This document shows, in pieces, positions 12,943 to 25,165 of a DNA stretch of 64,000 nt. Source of the DNA: Lasiosphaeris hirsuta (taxonomy: Eukaryota; Ascomycota; Sordariomycetes; Sordariales; Lasiosphaeriaceae); assembly GCA_030549175.1 (NCBI GenBank), contig JAUKUA010000002.1, forward strand, positions 4,960,001 to 5,024,000, written 5' to 3'. Below the pieces are notes generated by a model, which was not told where the DNA came from, made no database searches, and saw only the letters and a list, made by a program, of their open reading frames with translations. Position numbers and translations under genes: made by a program. Each line of letters starts with the position of its first letter. Positions within the stretch are counted from its first letter, which is position 1.

Positions 12943-14505
12943 ATGCCCGAGGACAGCTTAATAACTAAAAGTTTAAATCTTACACATCTTTAAATTTTAG
13001 CCAAAGAAACCTTAAGACATACTAGATAAGCCTAAGAGAGTGTTACCACTACTACTAAATATAGTAAGGACGACTATAATAAGCTTAAGCCTAATGATCT
13101 ATCTAACTACGATTTTAATTACGATAATAACAAAAGTAAGTATATAAAAGATAATAACTTTAATCTTATTATAGAAGGTAAGCTTAATAACGAGGATAAA
13201 GAGATAACCTCAGATCCCTTAGGTAACTTACCTAGCTTTTCTACTAGCTTACCCGTTAAATATTATATCCTTAAGAAGTATTACTATTAAGGCATAAAAG
13301 TACTTTAGAAATAAGCTAAGTAAAGAGCTAAGTAACCTACTACCGGCGGTAAAGAACCTAAGGTCTTACTAGACTATAAAGCCTACTTCAAGTTTAAGTA
13401 TTATAACAAGTCAGTAAGTAGATAGGAAGCTTATAAGTATGTCACCTTTATAATCGACGATCCGAAGCTTCTTTTTATAATAAATAAAGAGATTAAGAGT
13501 ATCTTTACTAAAGAATTAAAGTCGGCTGTTAAGAACCAAAGTTTAGTTAATAACCCATATATACACTAGTTAAAGAAGTTGTTAAACAAAGCTAAGGCGA
13601 TATACGATAAGTAAGGTATTAATAATAACTACTTACCTTTAAAGATATCTATCTTTACGATTATTTACTATTACCTTATAGCTACTTTAAACAAAAAGTT
13701 ATCTTTAGTCCTTATTTACCTTAATTATCTTAACCTTATGTAAGTTCATATCTAAGCTGACTAAGTAAATGTTCTTATTACCGGTACGAATTAGTACTAA
13801 CATATATAGTTCTAACACCTTAAGTACCAACTTATCGATAAGACTATAGAACTTAAGAAAGCTAAAGTAGTCTATATATCTTCTACAGCTAGTATACTTA
13901 CTGACATATATAATCTTTAGAAGTACTTTAAAGATAAGATCAATATCCTTAAGAATAAGATTAAGGAGCTTCCAAGTTATGATAAGGTCTATAAAGCTTT
14001 CTAAGCTATGAAGAAAATGATAATAAATAACCTCGATAAGTATACTATCAAGGAATAAGTCAACGCTCTAACAGGCCGTATAAATAAGGTTAGTCCGAAG
14101 ACTAAAGTACTTAACAACCAGGTCTAAGATCTTTAGAAAGACTTAACAAAGCTTAATAAGGCTATGAGGTAACCATTAGCTACGTAATCCACGGCCGCCT
14201 TAACTACTTATTTAAGTACTCTTATGCCTGTTATAACCCTCGGTACCTTACGTAAGTATCTTACTGAGGATACCCAGAGCAAAATCATAGCTATAGGTAC
14301 TCTGCTTAAGAAGTAAAATAAGCGCGGTATCCTTATTGACTTGTTCGGTACTAACGCTTTTAAGGTTGGTATACATAGTAAGTCGGTAGCTTTTTTTCCT
14401 ACTTAAGAGACTCCTACTAAAGGTATCGGTTGTAAGAAGCCTACCGCTAAGAAGTCACTTCCTAAGACGACTAAGTGGAAGACGCTCTTCAATACTATGG
14501 ACTAG
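12943..14505 (+). pseudogene. Third open frame of the chromovirus, downstream of pol (unknown function)
   Basis: From ATG at 12943 a single frame of 520 codons runs to TAG at 14503-14505 with no frameshift; it is interrupted only by TAA and TAG, the codons RIP makes from CAA and CAG. The start reads MPEDSLITKSLNLTHL. The middle is rich in Lys, Asn, Tyr and Leu, and the stretch near 13.9-14.15 kb has the spacing of a coiled coil. The tail is basic (KKPTAKKSLPKTTKWK). No family is recognised. The reverse copy at 14920-16482 has exactly the same length, so the frame was part of the element before it decayed. It could be an accessory gene of the element or a captured host gene. Confidence 0.7.
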
Positions 14506-14539
14506 AGGGGTATGAGCGTAGAGAATGGGGTGATCTAAG

Positions 14540-14773
14540 TGCTACGGTCAAAAGGACCGCTTGTGTAAGCGTTACTTTGGTGGTCCTTCACATGAACACT
14601 GACATGACATATTGTATGGTGGTATAAATAATTTGTAAAGGATAGCCCGTTAGTAATTAGTCTGGAGGGCGCGCTACCATTATATGGTAGCGTACCCCCT
14701 GTACTTAATTAAGCGTAGGGACTACGCATAACGGACTAACCTATCTAGGCTATCTACATTTTTCCACGTAACA
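14540..14773 (-). repeat. 3' LTR of the inner chromovirus (234 bp)
   Basis: Reverse complement runs TGTTACG...CGTAGCA. It is bordered on the left by the CTAAG duplication and on the right by the element's 3' internal end. Its differences from the 5' LTR are all transitions. Confidence 0.92.
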
Positions 14774-14919
14774 TGTACCCGGGGTAAAGAATAAAGAAAA
14801 GGGCGTCTTCGCTATCGTCCTCCGCTCTCTTAAACTATAAGAAAAGTACCAATTACCCCCAGCCCTTTCGTATACCGTTACCATACTTAGATCACCCCAT
14901 TCCTTACGCTTATACCTCT

Positions 14920-16482
14920 CTAGTCCACAGTGTCAAAGAGCGTCTTCTACTTAGTCGTCTTAGGAGGCGACTTCTTGGCGGTAGGCTTCTTACGACCGAT
15001 ACCTTTAGTAGGGGTCTCTTAAGCAGGAGAAAAGGCTACCGACTTACTACGTGTACCAACCTTGGGAGCGTCAGTACCGAATAGGTTAGTAAGGGTACCG
15101 CGCTTATTCTACTTCTTAGGTAAAGTACCCATAGTTATGATTTCACTCTGGGTATCTTTAGTAGGGTACTTATGTAAGGTACCGAGGGTCATAACAGGTA
15201 TAGAGGTACTTAAACGAGTAGTCGAGGCGGCCGTGGGTCACGTAGCTGATAGTTACTTAATAGCCTTGTCAAGTTTTGTTAGGTCTTTCTAAAGATCTTA
15301 GACCTGGTTATTAAGTACTTTAGTCTTCGGGCTAACCTTGTTTATATGGCCCGTTAGAGCGTTGACTTACTCCTTAGTAATATACTTATCGAGGCTATCT
15401 ATCGTCATTCTCTTTATAACTTAGAAAGTTTCGTAGACCTTATTATAACTCGGAAGCTCCTTAATCTTATTCTCAAGGACATTAATCTTACCTTCAAGGC
15501 ATTTCTAGAGATCGTACATGTCAGTAAGTATATTAGCTGTAAAAGACGTATAGACTACTTTAGCCTTCTTAAGCTCTATAGTCTTGTTAACGAGCTGGCA
15601 CTTAAGGCGCTAGAACTACGTACGCTAGTGTTAGTTCGTACCGGTGATAAGGACGTTTACTTAGTCGGCCTAGGTATGAACTTATATAAGGTTAAGACGA
15701 TTAAGATAGATAAGGACTAAAGATAACTCCTCGTTCAAAGTGGCTATAAGGTGACAGTAGATAGTTATAAAAATAGATACCTTTAAAGGTAAGTAATTAT
15801 TATTAATACCTTACTTATTATATGTTACCTTAGCCTTATTTAGTAACTTCTTTAACTAGTGTATATGTAGGTTATTAACTAGATCTTAGTTCTTAATAGC
15901 CGACTTTGATCCTTTGGTAAAGATACTTTTAATCTCTTTATTTACTATAAAGAAAAGCTTTAGATCGTCGATCGTAAAAGCGGCACGTTTGTAAGCTTCT
16001 TATTTACTTATTGACTTATTGTAATATTTAAACTTGAAATAGGTTCTATAGTCTGGTAAGACCTTAGGTCCCTTACCGCCGGTAGTAAGTCACTTAGCTC
16101 TCTACTTAGCTTATTTCTAAAGTATCTTTACGCCTTGGTGGTAATACTTCTTAGGGGTACGATATTTAACGGGTAAGCCGATAAAAAAGTTAGGTAAGTT
16201 ATTTAAGAGATCTAAGGTTATCTTTTTATTCTCGTTATTAAGCTTACCTTCTATAGTAAGATTAAAGTTATTATCTTTTACGTACTTACTCTTATTATTA
16301 TCGTAGTTAGAATCGTAATTAGATAGATCGTTAGGCTTAGGCTTGTTGTAGTCGTTCTTACTATGTTTAGTAATAACGGTGACACTTTCTTAGGCTTGTT
16401 TAATACGTCTTAAAGTTTCTTTGGCTAGAATTTGGAGGTACATAGAATCCGGACTCTTAGCTATTAGGCTGTCCTCGGGTAT
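14920..16482 (-). pseudogene. Third open frame of the inner chromovirus copy
   Basis: Same 521-codon span as the plus-strand copy at 12943-14505, ending at the same TAG (14920-14922). The start codon has become ATA (16480-16482), a G-to-A change. Stops are again only at places where the sister copy or context suggests Gln. Having two diverged copies with the same frame length and no frameshift argues that the frame was under coding constraint when the element was active. Function unknown. Confidence 0.68.
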
Positions 16483-16869
16483 ATCTAGATTGTTTAGCTT
16501 AGCTCGAGTTACCTTAAATTAATACTTTATTTTACGAATATACTCTTATAAATAATTAAATTTAACTATCTTAAAGTATAAATGAACATGATAATAGGAT
16601 ATAGAGAAAGTATAAAGGTATAACTTAATAACGGCGATGAGGATAGTAATAGTTATAAGAAAGAAAAATATGAAAATTTTATAAGAGGGGTTTTTTAGTT
16701 AGTAACCTAGCCTAGTAAGCTAGGGCCTTATGATAAGGAAAATTAATAGAGGAAAAACGACGTTATAATAAGGTTTCTATTTGATTATCTAGTCTTTTTA
16801 GCTCGTAGTAAGAAGGTACTTGTATAGCTAAGTAAGGTTAATAAAGGAAAGTAAAAGAAAGAAAAGATT

Positions 16870-19800
16870 TAGTATTATGGCTAGAATACTTTCTCGCCTT
16901 GTTAAGAAAGTTATTTGTCCTCGAAAATATCTCTTATCTAGCGGTTTAGTATTATGGAAGCTTAACTACTATTTCTATAGTAGAGATAATGTTAACCTTA
17001 ACATACTTAATAGCCTTAATATCCTTCTTCTTACGTTCCTTATCCTAATCGATAAGATTTCTTACTTTATAACTTATAACGGTATCTCTTACATTTAGTA
17101 ATAAGTTTACTCTTAGCTTTTATATATCGTCCTTAGCTTTGTAATTCTTTTAATAGACGAGATACTTAATACTTAGGTTTTTTTTCTTCTAGCTTACTTT
17201 ACTACTAACGATATAGTTAAGCTTCTATTCTTCTTATTTGTTAACCCTAACGGCTAGTAGTACTTATTGCTTTTGGCTAAAAGGATCTTTACCTTGTTAA
17301 GGGTAGTATAGTTACGTAACTAAGACGATTAGGTACATTCCCTATGATGCTGGGAAGTTAAGCTTATAAGTTAGATTACTTATCTTTACCTTATTAATAA
17401 TCTTAAACGGGCCCGTCCTTTGAAGTAACTATTTTCTTTTTAACTTACTAGGTAAATAGTAACTCTTATAAAGGTATAAGTAAATAGTATCTCTAATCTT
17501 AAAGGTCTCGGATATATACTTATTGTTATAACGGAGTTTTACTATTACGTTAACGATATTAAGAAGCTAAATTACTTCCTTTTAGTAATATCTCTTAAGA
17601 ACTTCCGCTACCTCGGTACCTACTTTTATATCTTCTTTTACAGTCAGAATGTTTATTAGGGACCTTAGCCAGAATCTGAGGACTAGTTTGTTAGGTAATT
17701 TGTTAATTATAATAGTTAACATATTGTTAATGTTAAACTGGAGTAATAATAATATATCAACCTATGAAATCTCTTTATTTATTATAAAGGTATAGAAACG
17801 AATAGTAATCTTAACTATTTAGTTTATCCTTTCTAATTAGCTATCGGTTTATAGGTGGTAAGCGGTAGAAAAGAGTAGTTTAATGTCGTAAATATCGAAA
17901 ATCTCTTTCTATAATACCGAGATAAACTTTAGGTTTTTATCATTAATAATCATCGTCGATAGTTCCTAGTTACATATAAATAATAATCTCGTTAATACTT
18001 TTATCTAATCCTTAGCTATGTAGGTATAATATCTTACTAATAAGAGTGTTTTTTTAAAGAACTTATACGTAACTATACAAAGTATATTAAGTATATTATA
18101 GCCTTTGAGGTACCATATCGTTCTAGCTAATAAGACTATAAGTAGGCCGATAATAAAATCTATCGTGATAGTATAAAACAGCTGTGGAGTTACATAGATA
18201 GGTATTATTTTTCCGTTCGTAGGCCGTCTGTCGGTCTAGTTCTGGCGGTAAGTCTTATAGAACTAGATAAAACGTTTCGCTTTCTATGCCTTATTAATAA
18301 AGTATACATTCTAGAGGCTGTCTATTATCTTATAGAAGCTGAAATGATACGATTTATCATAAACTATCTCGAGTACTATCTTAATGTACGTTCTTAAGAT
18401 ATAAAGGTGACGATTTCTATCATGATTAACGTGATATAATAACTTGTCTCTAATCTTAAATGGTCCTATTAAGAGTCATAGGTGTCTCTTAGGTACTCTA
18501 GTACGTTCTACCTATTATGGTACGATAGGTTTTTCTATCTTAGTGTTAATATCGGCTATTAACTTATTATATTTCATATCGTTTTTATAACCCTTACACA
18601 AGGCGGTTCTAAACGAGTCGCTAATAACGGGCTCGGCGCTTACCTAAGTAACTATAACAGATATCTTATCTCCTATGTTCTATACTATAGCCTAGATATC
18701 ATTAAGCTCGTTAGATTTATCTACCTTAAGCTTCTTAGAGTCCTGTTTAAACGTTAGAAGCTACGAGAGTATATTAGAAACGACGTTAAGAATATCTGAG
18801 ATATAAAAAATGTCGATCTCGAACTAGGAAAGCTAGTTTGTTACATTCGTAAACTTAAGATTAGCCTTGTTTAAGTTTATTGTTACTAAAGACGTATGTT
18901 TAACGATACCTTTAGTAAGAACGTAATTTATTAAGACATTTAGGTAATATTAGTTTGACTAAACTATCTTCCTAAGCTTCTTAACTACCTATATAACTAC
19001 TGTAACCTCTACTTTTATAGATTTATATTTCTACTCGGTCATAGTAGTTACTCTTAATAAGAATATAATCGATAGAACTTTCTCCGCTACGAAATCACGC
19101 CCTAAAATTACTTTCTTATCCTAGTTATTCTTAAGTTAGAAAACGAAAAGACTAAAAGCTCCTTTATAAGTATTAACTTTAAAGAATAATAGCTTCGTTT
19201 TAACATGATAATAAGTCATAAATTATATACATAAGTATTCCTACAGTAAGTAGAAAGATTTCTATTTATCTTTTAAAAGTTAAAAACGTATTTTCGATAT
19301 ATAAGCCTTTCTCACGTTTTTTATACTTCTGTTTATAATCTTTCCTTCCTCACGGCCTAATACTAATAATACCGTCTTTTTCTTTTATAACGGTCTGACT
19401 TTGATATTATACTAGGTAATTCTATATCGTAACTATCTGGCTATCCTTAGATAGATCTTAAACATATCTAACATATCTAAGAACTTTATCTTTTAGAAAG
19501 CTATAATTTGATCATCTATTTTCATAACTCCTTCTCCGTTAACAATATATCCTAGGAGTTAAATCACTAAATAGGCTATAAATGACTTATTAATATTAAT
19601 ATATATTCTTACGTTCTCTAAGAACTTAAGTACCTTACTTATGTACTTATAGTACTCGTCTTCTATAGTACTAAAAACGATGATATTATCGATATATACT
19701 TATACGAAATCTTAACTGTTATAGAATAAACGGTCTATAAAACGCTAGGCGAAAGTAAGTAAGTTCTTAAATTCTATAAGTACTATGTTTAATTACTTGA

Positions 19801-22800
19801 GTCCTCTTTCCGTAACGATAACTATATAATTACGATATTTGTTATAAACTGGTAACTAATAGAAGAAACCGGAGGTATTTATTACGGAAAAAACCTTTTT
19901 TCTTTATATTATGAAGATTATATCGTCTTAGTCCGTAAGTAAGTAAACGTCTAATACTATAACCTTGTTTAAGATATATAAGTCGACGACAAAACAGCCC
20001 TTCTCTACTCCGTTAACCGTTCTTTATATCACGAAGGTAAGGTATATGATAGGGATTAGTTTATTAAGAAAGGTTAGCTTTCTGGCTACATATATAGTAT
20101 TAAGTCTCTATATAGTAAAAATACGATCTTTCGCTCCCTAGAGATATAACATTATTAACTTGATTTAGTTTTATTATCTCTTAATAAGGTCAATTCTTAT
20201 TTTACTCTTATTAGGCATAGATACGATATCTTTATTATAAAATATATTATACTTATCTAAGAGGTTCTTAATCCTTTATATAAAGGTTCCGTTTATCTTA
20301 TAGATACTTATTCTAGCCTTACTCTTAATAGTAGGAAAATCGGCTAGCTTCTTAACTTTATATGATAACATATGATATCTTATCCTTAAAAAAGGTAGCT
20401 ATAAGATATCGATGATCTTTATCTCGTTACTTACTTAACTACTTAAAATGTAAACGAAAATATCCTTTATTTTATTCTCAAGTTAGTAGATTTTATTAAG
20501 GATAACTAAATAGTATTTTTTTATATTAACGTTATTAAACTCTATATAATATCTTATAGAGGAGGCTTATGTAATCCTCGCTCTTATGTTTACGTTATAA
20601 CTTATTAAATCGAATATAAATGTCTACTTTACTTCAGGCTATTTTTAAACTTTCCTAATCTTCTAGCCTCTCTTAATAATTATCAGCTCAGATATCTAAT
20701 TATAGAAATACATTATATAAGATGTTAAGTAGTTGATATTACTATCTTAGATACCTTCTTATATTAATATAAGATAAAAAGTCTATGGCCTATTATAAAT
20801 ATATATTTCTTTAGGTAATAACTTTGGTAAATCGTATATCTTAGTCCTAATGAAACCTTTCTCTCTAGGTATAAAAATAACATTTTAGAAAGTAATGACC
20901 TTATATATAATCTCCCGGTAAGGTTTAGCGATTAGGTTTACCTTTGTCCTTATGTTTCTAATAGATCAGAAAGTAACGTTATTTCTTAAGAAGTCGATAG
21001 TTATACCATTGTTATCTATAAAGGTAATATCGATTAATATATATAGCCTTAACTCGTCGATAACATCGGCCTTTATATAAAAGTAAGTATTAATACTAGT
21101 TTATTATATTATATTAGGAATATAAAAATCGAACTTAGCTTACTTATCGATACGAGTTCTTAAGTTAACTCTCTTAACGAAACGGGGTTCCTATGGTACC
21201 TAGCGTAAATAACGTATCTATTTTTAAATCTACTTTTTATCGACGAGGTTAGTTAAGCTACTAATGTCAAAGTAGACATGTGTAGATTTATCGTTTAAGT
21301 CTACTTTGATATTAATTTAAAGATAAGACTTCTTTAGGTATTAAGAGCCCATGGAACAAAGTAATAAGTTTACTTTAATAACCTATCCTTCCTCGAGAAT
21401 AACATAAGTTTCTTTATCACTTAAGTTATTACTACTTTAGTCCTTTATTGAGTAACTTTTTTAGGCTATGATAAATCTTTTATCTTTCTTTTTTATATCT
21501 TCTATAAATACTTATTTAAAATGAACCTTCTTTATATTATTTTTACTTATTTTTATATTTTTATTATCTTTTAACTTCTTAAAGTTCTTTAGTTCTTTTC
21601 TTAAACAGGTAAGTTACCTCGAAGTTATAGGCTTTATAGGAAACCTTTACTTCCTAAAGATCACGGGCTTTATAAGAGATGTGAGAGACACGGGCTCTTT
21701 TAGGAACCTAGGTTTCTAGTATATGATTAAACCTTCTTTTAGCTTTTATAGTTATTTAATATACTCTATCCGGATATACCGCCATAGCTCATTTTTATAA
21801 TCAAATGTTTCTATATAATTTAAATATTTATACTTTTTCTTATTAAGTATCTTATACTAGGTAAGGTTACTTAGTACTATGGAAGAACAAAGGAAAGTTA
21901 AATAGAAAGGAAACATTATAATATTAAGAAAAGTAATAATATCCTCTTCTAATTCTTCTTTACTAATAAAGTAATATCTCTCGGCCTTAAGTTACTTATA
22001 TTACTATTAGACGTTAATACTTTTTCTATAAATAAATTTATCGTTAATATAAGTAAAAATACTGTTATTATAAGGTTAGTATTAGCCATAGTACCATCAC
22101 CTCTAAAATACTTAGTCTGGCTAAAAACCTCTAGGTACTTAGTTAGTAAATTCTTAATATAGGTACATGTCACAGCTACGTTCGTTTATATTACTAAAGT
22201 ACGAACGTTCTTATTATCTACTTCTTTAGTTACTAAAGGATAATCCTTTATTATTAAAGTACCCTCGATTATTATTATTACCTTATTAAATAACTTATCT
22301 TCCTTAATTATTAACTTAACCTCGTCTTTTATCTTTACTAGTCTAGTTAATATTATCATTATTATAAATCACGATATCGTCATTATATAATACTATCTTA
22401 GTTACTCTTATAACCGTTTCTTTAATAACTAACATATTATAAGATACTAATACCTTTTCTTCGATCTTATCGAGATAATTACGAAGTATATTTCTAACAG
22501 TTAGTTAAGTATAGAGCTAACGTAATTCTTCATATAGGTTATTATATAGCCTAGTAAGTAATTAAAAATCTTCCTTATCTCTTTATACTCTTATGTACTT
22601 AAAACAATCTATCGTATATATATAAACTAACTTACCGGCAATGTTATCTTCGGCCTTAAACTTACTTATAGGTTAACTAAACTATCGTTCTACGTCTATT
22701 AGCTTTAGTCTAAACTATTAAAGAATAATTAAGACTTAGTTAAAGATACTTAGTCTTATATATTTCTTATTCTTAGTTAATAATTAAAGCTTATATTATT

Positions 22801-23753
22801 AGAAGGCTAATTTCTTAAATAATAAAAACAGTTCTTTATAAAAAGTACTATATCTATCTAGATTTAAAGCCACTTCCTTAATATATACGGTCTAAAGATA
22901 AACGTCACGGTAACAAAGCTACTTACTATCGTAAAATAGTTAAGCCTTGCCGTCTTTCTCCGGTAGTACGTCTAGCCAAAGGAAACTAATATAATAGATC
23001 TATTAGTTAAAGCCTCTCGTCGCTAACGGAACGCTCGCTTAAGCCGTAGGGCCGGTCGCCGGCGTACTAGTCCTTATAAAGGTAATCGTAAGATATGTCT
23101 ACATAACCTATATCATCTACGTAAGCTACTCCTCGATTATTAATTACCTCGGAAGTAGAAATGGAGATAGACCAAGGGGTTACTCGTTAACACGATTCTT
23201 AAGTAGATCCGGGTCTTATCCTAACGTATGGTCTTTTGTCATTTTACTTAGCGTTATAGGCGAGAATCCTTTAACTTACGATATGATATCGGACTTCCTT
23301 AATATAATATCTCGTCTAGTTATTAGTATCGTGTTATTTAGTAGTGAAATAGTTAGCGTGTCTCTGAGTGTTAGGTCCGTAGGTAGTGGCGTTGTCAAGG
23401 TCTGTTAGGTATCCCTTAGTTCTGGCGTTTCTGCCGTTCTCGAGTACTCTGGTATTAGGTAGAGGCCTTCTTGTACTTCTTGAAGGTAGTTATCGACTAG
23501 AGTTTTGAAGTACTCTTTCGGAATGTGATTATTAACGTTCTAGGCGTTTGGATAGCTGTTCTGAATAGGGCTTCTTAAGTAGGTAAATGTTCCATTGGTA
23601 AGAAAAATTAGGCTTATTAACGCTACGAGTGCTTACTTGCACTCCGGCTTTACGCTAGTCTACCACTTGACTCTCAGATTCTTAGAGATGTAGTCGGATA
23701 CCTGTTGGGCTTCGTGGAGCTTAACAATGTGTATCCGCTTGTCTTGTTGTTTT
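16870..23753 (-). pseudogene. gag-pol of the inner chromovirus (RIP-inactivated)
   Basis: Gag is best read here: from about 23750 to ~22100 the minus strand gives a frame with relatively few stops. The zinc-knuckle region of gag would lie near 22150, but its cysteines are not intact. The reverse transcriptase active site at 19685-19696 reads YIDN, so the second catalytic Asp has become Asn (GAC/GAT to AAT), a RIP-type change that would kill the enzyme. Integrase, its C-terminal segment and the chromodomain follow towards 17 kb as in the other copy. Exact ends of gag and pol are uncertain. Confidence 0.84.
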
Positions 23754-23884
23754 AACAGTAGGTTACCGACTTAGTTAAGAGTCTTCGTGCCGTTAACGTG
23801 TACGTTGTCGTTGTTGTCTTAACAGTAGGCCGCCGACTTAGTTAAGAGCCTTCATACTGTTAACGTTGACGTTGTCGTTGTCTT
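23754..23884 (-). repeat. Tandem duplication in the leader of the inner chromovirus
   Basis: Two copies of a ~65-bp unit (23754-23820 and 23821-23884), each starting AACAGTAGG on the plus strand. The copies at ~3980 and ~5640 have only one unit, so the duplication is specific to this insertion. Confidence 0.8.
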
Positions 23885-23972
23885 TATTACAACGTGGTAC
23901 AAGCTGGTGTTGGTCCTGGAGGCGTCAAATTGACTGATGAGGTCTATCCGATTCGATGGTAGGGGCACCACT

Positions 23973-24206
23973 TGCTACGGTCAAAAGGACCGCTTGTGTA
24001 AACGTTACTTTGGTAGTCCTTCACATGAACACTGACATGACATATTGTATGGTGGTGTAAATAATTTGTAAAGGATGGCCCGTTGGCAATCAGTCTAGAG
24101 GGCGCGCTGCCATTATATGGCAGCGTACCCCCTGTGCTCAATTGAGCGCAGGGACTGCGTACAACGGACTAACCTATCTAGGCTATCTACATTTTTCCAC
24201 GTAACA
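23973..24206 (-). repeat. 5' LTR of the inner chromovirus (234 bp)
   Basis: Least mutated LTR of the nest. On the minus strand it is followed by AG and TGGTGCCCCTACCATCGAAT, the primer-binding site. The plus-strand neighbour at 24207 is the CTAAG target duplication. Confidence 0.92.
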
Positions 24207-24323
24207 CTAAGTATGGCAACGGTGTATAAAAGGGCTGGGGGTAATTAGTACTTTTCTTATAGTTTAAGAGAGCGGAGGACGATGGTGAGGACGCCCTTTT
24301 CTTTATTCTTTACCCCGGGTACA
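24207..24323 (+). other. 3' internal end of the outer chromovirus, separated by the inner insertion
   Basis: Reads CTAAGTATGGCAACGG and ends at GGGTACA just before the LTR. The inner copy has the same segment in reverse at 14774-14889. No polypurine tract lies directly against the LTR; a purine-rich run sits about 50 bases upstream. Confidence 0.82.
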
Positions 24324-24557
24324 TGTTACGTGGAAAAATGTACATAGCCTAGATAGGTTAGTCCGTTATACATAGTCCCTACGCTCAATTGAGTACAGGG
24401 GGTGCGCTGCTATATAATTGTAGCGTACGCTCTAGACTGATTGCTAACGGGCTATCCTTTATAAATTATTTACACCACCATACAATATGTCATGTCAGTG
24501 TTCATGTGAAGGACCACCAAAGTAACGCTTACATAAGCGGTCCTTTTGACCGTAGCA
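24324..24557 (+). repeat. 3' LTR of the outer chromovirus (234 bp)
   Basis: TGTTACG...CGTAGCA, followed at 24558 by TAGCC, the same 5-mer that precedes the 5' LTR at 3638. Confidence 0.92.
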
Positions 24558-25008
24558 TAGCCTTAGTTTTATACATAAGTATAAACCACTTACTAATAAT
24601 CTTTAGATCTTTAGATTTAGCCTTCTAGTAGTCGTATTTATACGTAAAACACGTCCGAAGTTCTAGCTGGCGTTTAACGAAGTTATAAGCCTAGAGTTTA
24701 CTGATAGGGGGCACGTTATGTTTACGTAGTAATCGGTTAGCTATATCTTCTACGTAACAAAGCCGAGGATAGAATATACGTGTACATAGTTTAACTATAT
24801 ATTAAACAATCGTTTACTCTTCTAAATCAGTAAGTTTACGTAAGTTAGTTGGAATATCACGTCGTGTAGGCCGGCCAGTGCGTCGGTTAGAGAGGGTTAA
24901 AGGTAGTATGCTGTAGATCTGAGCTGTATCTCGAAGACTAAGCTTTGGTATTTTTTTGAGAGCTTCGAGGGCTAGAGTAATCTTAGATTCGACTGGAAGC
25001 GAATCTAT
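24558..25008 (-). pseudogene. Fot1/pogo transposase, N-terminal third (decayed)
   Basis: Aligns with the N-terminal part of the transposase at 29293 onward. The start codon position (25006-25008) has become ATA. It is continuous with 2429-3637 once the retrotransposon nest is removed. The region would carry the DNA-binding helix-turn-helix part of the transposase. Many stops; not functional. Confidence 0.84.
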
Positions 25009-25066
25009 GGTTAATTGGTGGTGTAGTAGATATAAGAGGTTGGGAGGTCGCGTCGCGTCGGAAAAT

Positions 25067-25107
25067 GTCCGGCTCGCTTATATGTCCGGCTCGCTTATAA
25101 CGTACGT
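25067..25107 (-). repeat. right terminal inverted repeat of the outer Fot1/pogo element
   Basis: Contains two CTCGCTTATA motifs and ends ACGTACGT before TA; reverse complement of 2340-2380 with few mismatches. Confidence 0.88.
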
Positions 25108-25165
25108 TAGTTGTACTTTAGGACATAACAAAATATGTGATTACTTACGTAAGGAATAAGAATCC

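Larger units (their letters stand above)
14540..24206 (-). mobile_element. Inner chromovirus, complete with both LTRs, reverse orientation (9,667 bp)
   Basis: LTRs at 23973-24206 (5') and 14540-14773 (3') enclose primer-binding site, leader, gag-pol and the third frame on the minus strand. The target duplication CTAAG is at 14535-14539 and 24207-24211, and removing the element restores GATCTAAGTATGG, exactly the sequence this element itself has near its own 3' end. It therefore inserted into the 3' internal end of a sister copy, in opposite direction. By eye its two LTRs differ at about 17 of 234 positions, all transitions, as expected from RIP. Confidence 0.92.
3638..24557 (+). mobile_element. 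Outer chromovirus (Ty3/gypsy LTR retrotransposon), composite and interrupted
   Basis: Starts with a TG...CA LTR at 3638 and ends with one at 24557; the flanking 5-mers 3633-3637 and 24558-24562 are both TAGCC, so these two LTRs are the ends of one insertion into the Fot1/pogo transposase. The interior is not simple. A second copy starts at 5287 within the gag region, and a third copy in reverse lies at 14540-24206. The outer element's own 3' internal end survives at 24207-24323. All coding parts are heavily RIP-mutated. Confidence 0.88.
2340..25107 (-). mobile_element. Fot1/pogo-type DNA transposon, RIP-decayed, split by a retrotransposon nest
   Basis: The ends are 41-bp terminal inverted repeats containing two copies of TATAAGCGAG-like sequence, and they lie between TA dinucleotides at 2338-2339 and 25108-25109, the usual target duplication of this superfamily. 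Inside, the transposase runs on the minus strand: its C-terminal part is at 2429-3637 and its N-terminal part at 24558-25008. Between them lies the chromovirus nest, bordered by TAGCC on both sides. Removing 3638-24557 plus one TAGCC leaves about 1.85 kb, matching the 1,862-bp relative at 29194-31055. This is the oldest layer of the nest. Confidence 0.88.

Noticed and set aside
12943..14505. Third chromovirus frame as a retroviral-like envelope
   Set aside because: Only its position fits. I see no signal peptide, transmembrane segment, furin-like site or cysteine pattern.
14500..14900. The inverted arrangement around 14.7 kb as an assembly artefact
   Set aside because: The arms differ by many transitions and the centre contains a complete LTR with a matching CTAAG duplication, which a mirror artefact would not produce.
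12943..16482. TAA and TAG might be reassigned to glutamine in this organism, making the retrotransposon and transposase frames open
   Set aside because: MAT1-1-1 and the gene beside it use few if any internal TAA/TAG, some stops fall at Trp positions, and catalytic residues are also lost by the same transition type. RIP explains all three.
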